Positions 63,625 to 64,000 of a stretch of DNA of 64,000 bases are shown in pieces. The stretch covers positions 1 through 64,000 of the forward strand of contig JBBQAM010000001.1 in NCBI GenBank assembly GCA_038316335.1, in the 5' to 3' direction. The stretch's first letter is position 1. The number at the start of each line of letters is the position of its first letter. The translations under genes were made by a program, and so were the position numbers. Source of the DNA: JALHST01 sp038316335. Lineage in GTDB: Bacteria; Bacteroidota; Bacteroidia; Flavobacteriales; Flavobacteriaceae. A model generated the notes under the pieces. It did no database searches and was not told where the DNA came from. It saw only the letters and a program-made list of their open reading frames with translations.

Positions 63625-63906
63625 TTAAATAACCTTATAAAAAAGTACCACCAAAGCGGCAAGTAAGGTGGCGATCAATACGCCTTTTGCACGCTGATCT
63701 CTTTTTATTCGTAAGAAGCCAAAAAATGCCACTAGATTTAGAATGGCGCCCAAGGCCAATAAACTTCCGATTTGGTTCTGTTGAGCGGCCAATGTAAAAG
63801 TCTCTGTAATTCCAAACTCTGAAAATAACAGAATATATAAAAGCGTTCCAATAGTATTGGCGATAATTCCGACTGTAAAACCAATGATTAACTCCTTTTT
63901 ATGCAT
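63625..63906 (-). CDS. Small three-helix membrane protein
   Basis: This 93-residue protein has three hydrophobic segments (FTVGIIANTIGTLLYILLF, LLALGAILNLVAFFGFL and VLIATLLAALVVLFYKVI) and a basic loop RIKRDQRAKG. Its ATG overlaps the surE stop by eight bases and it precedes lpxB by 65 bases. Small proteins occur at this place in flavobacterial surE-lpxB strings; the function is unknown. Confidence 0.78.
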   Translation of the reverse strand: MHKKELIIGFTVGIIANTIGTLLYILLFSEFGITETFTLAAQQNQIGSLLALGAILNLVAFFGFLRIKRDQRAKGVLIATLLAALVVLFYKVI

Positions 63907-64000
63907 GTAAATTCCAATTATTTATAATTTGTATGGCATGGTGGGCGGTTAAATCAAACTGAGTGGGTACCACTGAGATATAACCCTGTGATAATGCCCA
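63899..64000 (-). CDS. surE: 5'/3'-nucleotidase SurE, C-terminal end
   Basis: Only the last 33 codons before the TAA are in the window. They read GYISVVPTQFDLTAHHA followed by IQIINNWNL, which matches the C-terminal strand and helix of SurE (GYVSITPTQFDLT in relatives). SurE is a metal-dependent nucleotidase of the cytoplasm. The synteny with lpxB supports the call. The N-terminal DD motif is outside the window. Confidence 0.85.
   Translation of the reverse strand, partial: WALSQGYISVVPTQFDLTAHHAIQIINNWNLHA

Noticed and set aside
1..64000. CRISPR array, phage or insertion sequence
   Set aside because: No regularly spaced repeats, transposase, integrase or phage structural genes were seen in any part of the window.

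Overview
The window is chromosomal DNA from a member of the Bacteroidota, most likely a marine Flavobacteriaceae (Zobellia/Maribacter-like). The evidence is a SusC/SusD pair, promoters of the TAnnTTTG type, an N-succinylornithine-type arginine operon, a bacterial mevalonate pathway, the coaX to ppiD and surE to comEC gene strings, and several glycan-degrading lipoproteins. Genus-level placement is inference. There is no phage, insertion sequence, CRISPR array or rRNA. One tRNA (Phe, GAA) is present.

Layout. 1-10.5 kb: alpha-glucan utilisation locus, with susC-susD (susD runs off the left edge) divergent from a LacI regulator, beta-phosphoglucomutase, a GH65 phosphorylase and a GH13 lipoprotein. 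A LacI-type operator lies in the divergent region. 10.5-14 kb: small membrane proteins, a phosphodiesterase lipoprotein, an HI0933-like flavoprotein and TspO. 14-17.9 kb: mevalonate diphosphate decarboxylase, mevalonate kinase, a UbiA-type prenyltransferase and an rRNA pseudouridine synthase. 17.9-28 kb: a long minus-strand arginine/proline operon (GNAT, argG, argC, proC, argD, argF', SDR, argB, argE, argH). It is preceded by a previously unremarked 27-codon, arginine-rich leader peptide that looks like an attenuator. 28-34.8 kb: three glycosyltransferases and a flavoprotein plus polyferredoxin redox pair. About 34.9-35.3 kb holds a probable frameshifted pseudogene. 35.3-37.6 kb: GH113 mannanase-like enzyme and a cell-wall amidase. 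37.5-41.4 kb: an arsenosugar-type cluster (two glycosyltransferases, ArsM-like methyltransferase, purine nucleoside phosphorylase, rhodanese) without the radical-SAM enzyme ArsS. 41.5-45.3 kb: GH32 fructanase, an exported ADP-ribosylglycohydrolase-family lipoprotein and an MtnK-like kinase. 45.3-45.9 kb: tRNA-Phe plus a duplicated tRNA 3' end, each copy with its own terminator. 46-53.7 kb: coaX, outer-membrane protein, TPR protein, lptC, a small membrane protein, a CNNM/CorC transporter and ppiD. 53.7-56 kb: GYDIA-family GHMP kinase and HMG-CoA reductase. 56-59.7 kb: DPP-IV-like peptidase and POT peptide transporter. 59.7-64 kb: comEC, an NlpC/P60 lipoprotein, lpxB, a small membrane protein and the end of surE.

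How the genes fit together. The first locus imports and phosphorolyses malto-oligosaccharides. Two separate loci supply most mevalonate-pathway steps, with the GYDIA kinase a good candidate for the phosphomevalonate step. The arginine operon uses succinylated intermediates, judging by the carbamoyltransferase, and appears to be controlled by arginine-dependent translation of its leader. The peptidase and POT transporter form a peptide-scavenging pair. The best candidates for undescribed biology are the arginine leader, the SDR inside the arg operon, the ArsS-less arsenosugar cluster and the kinase plus ADP-ribosylglycohydrolase pair.
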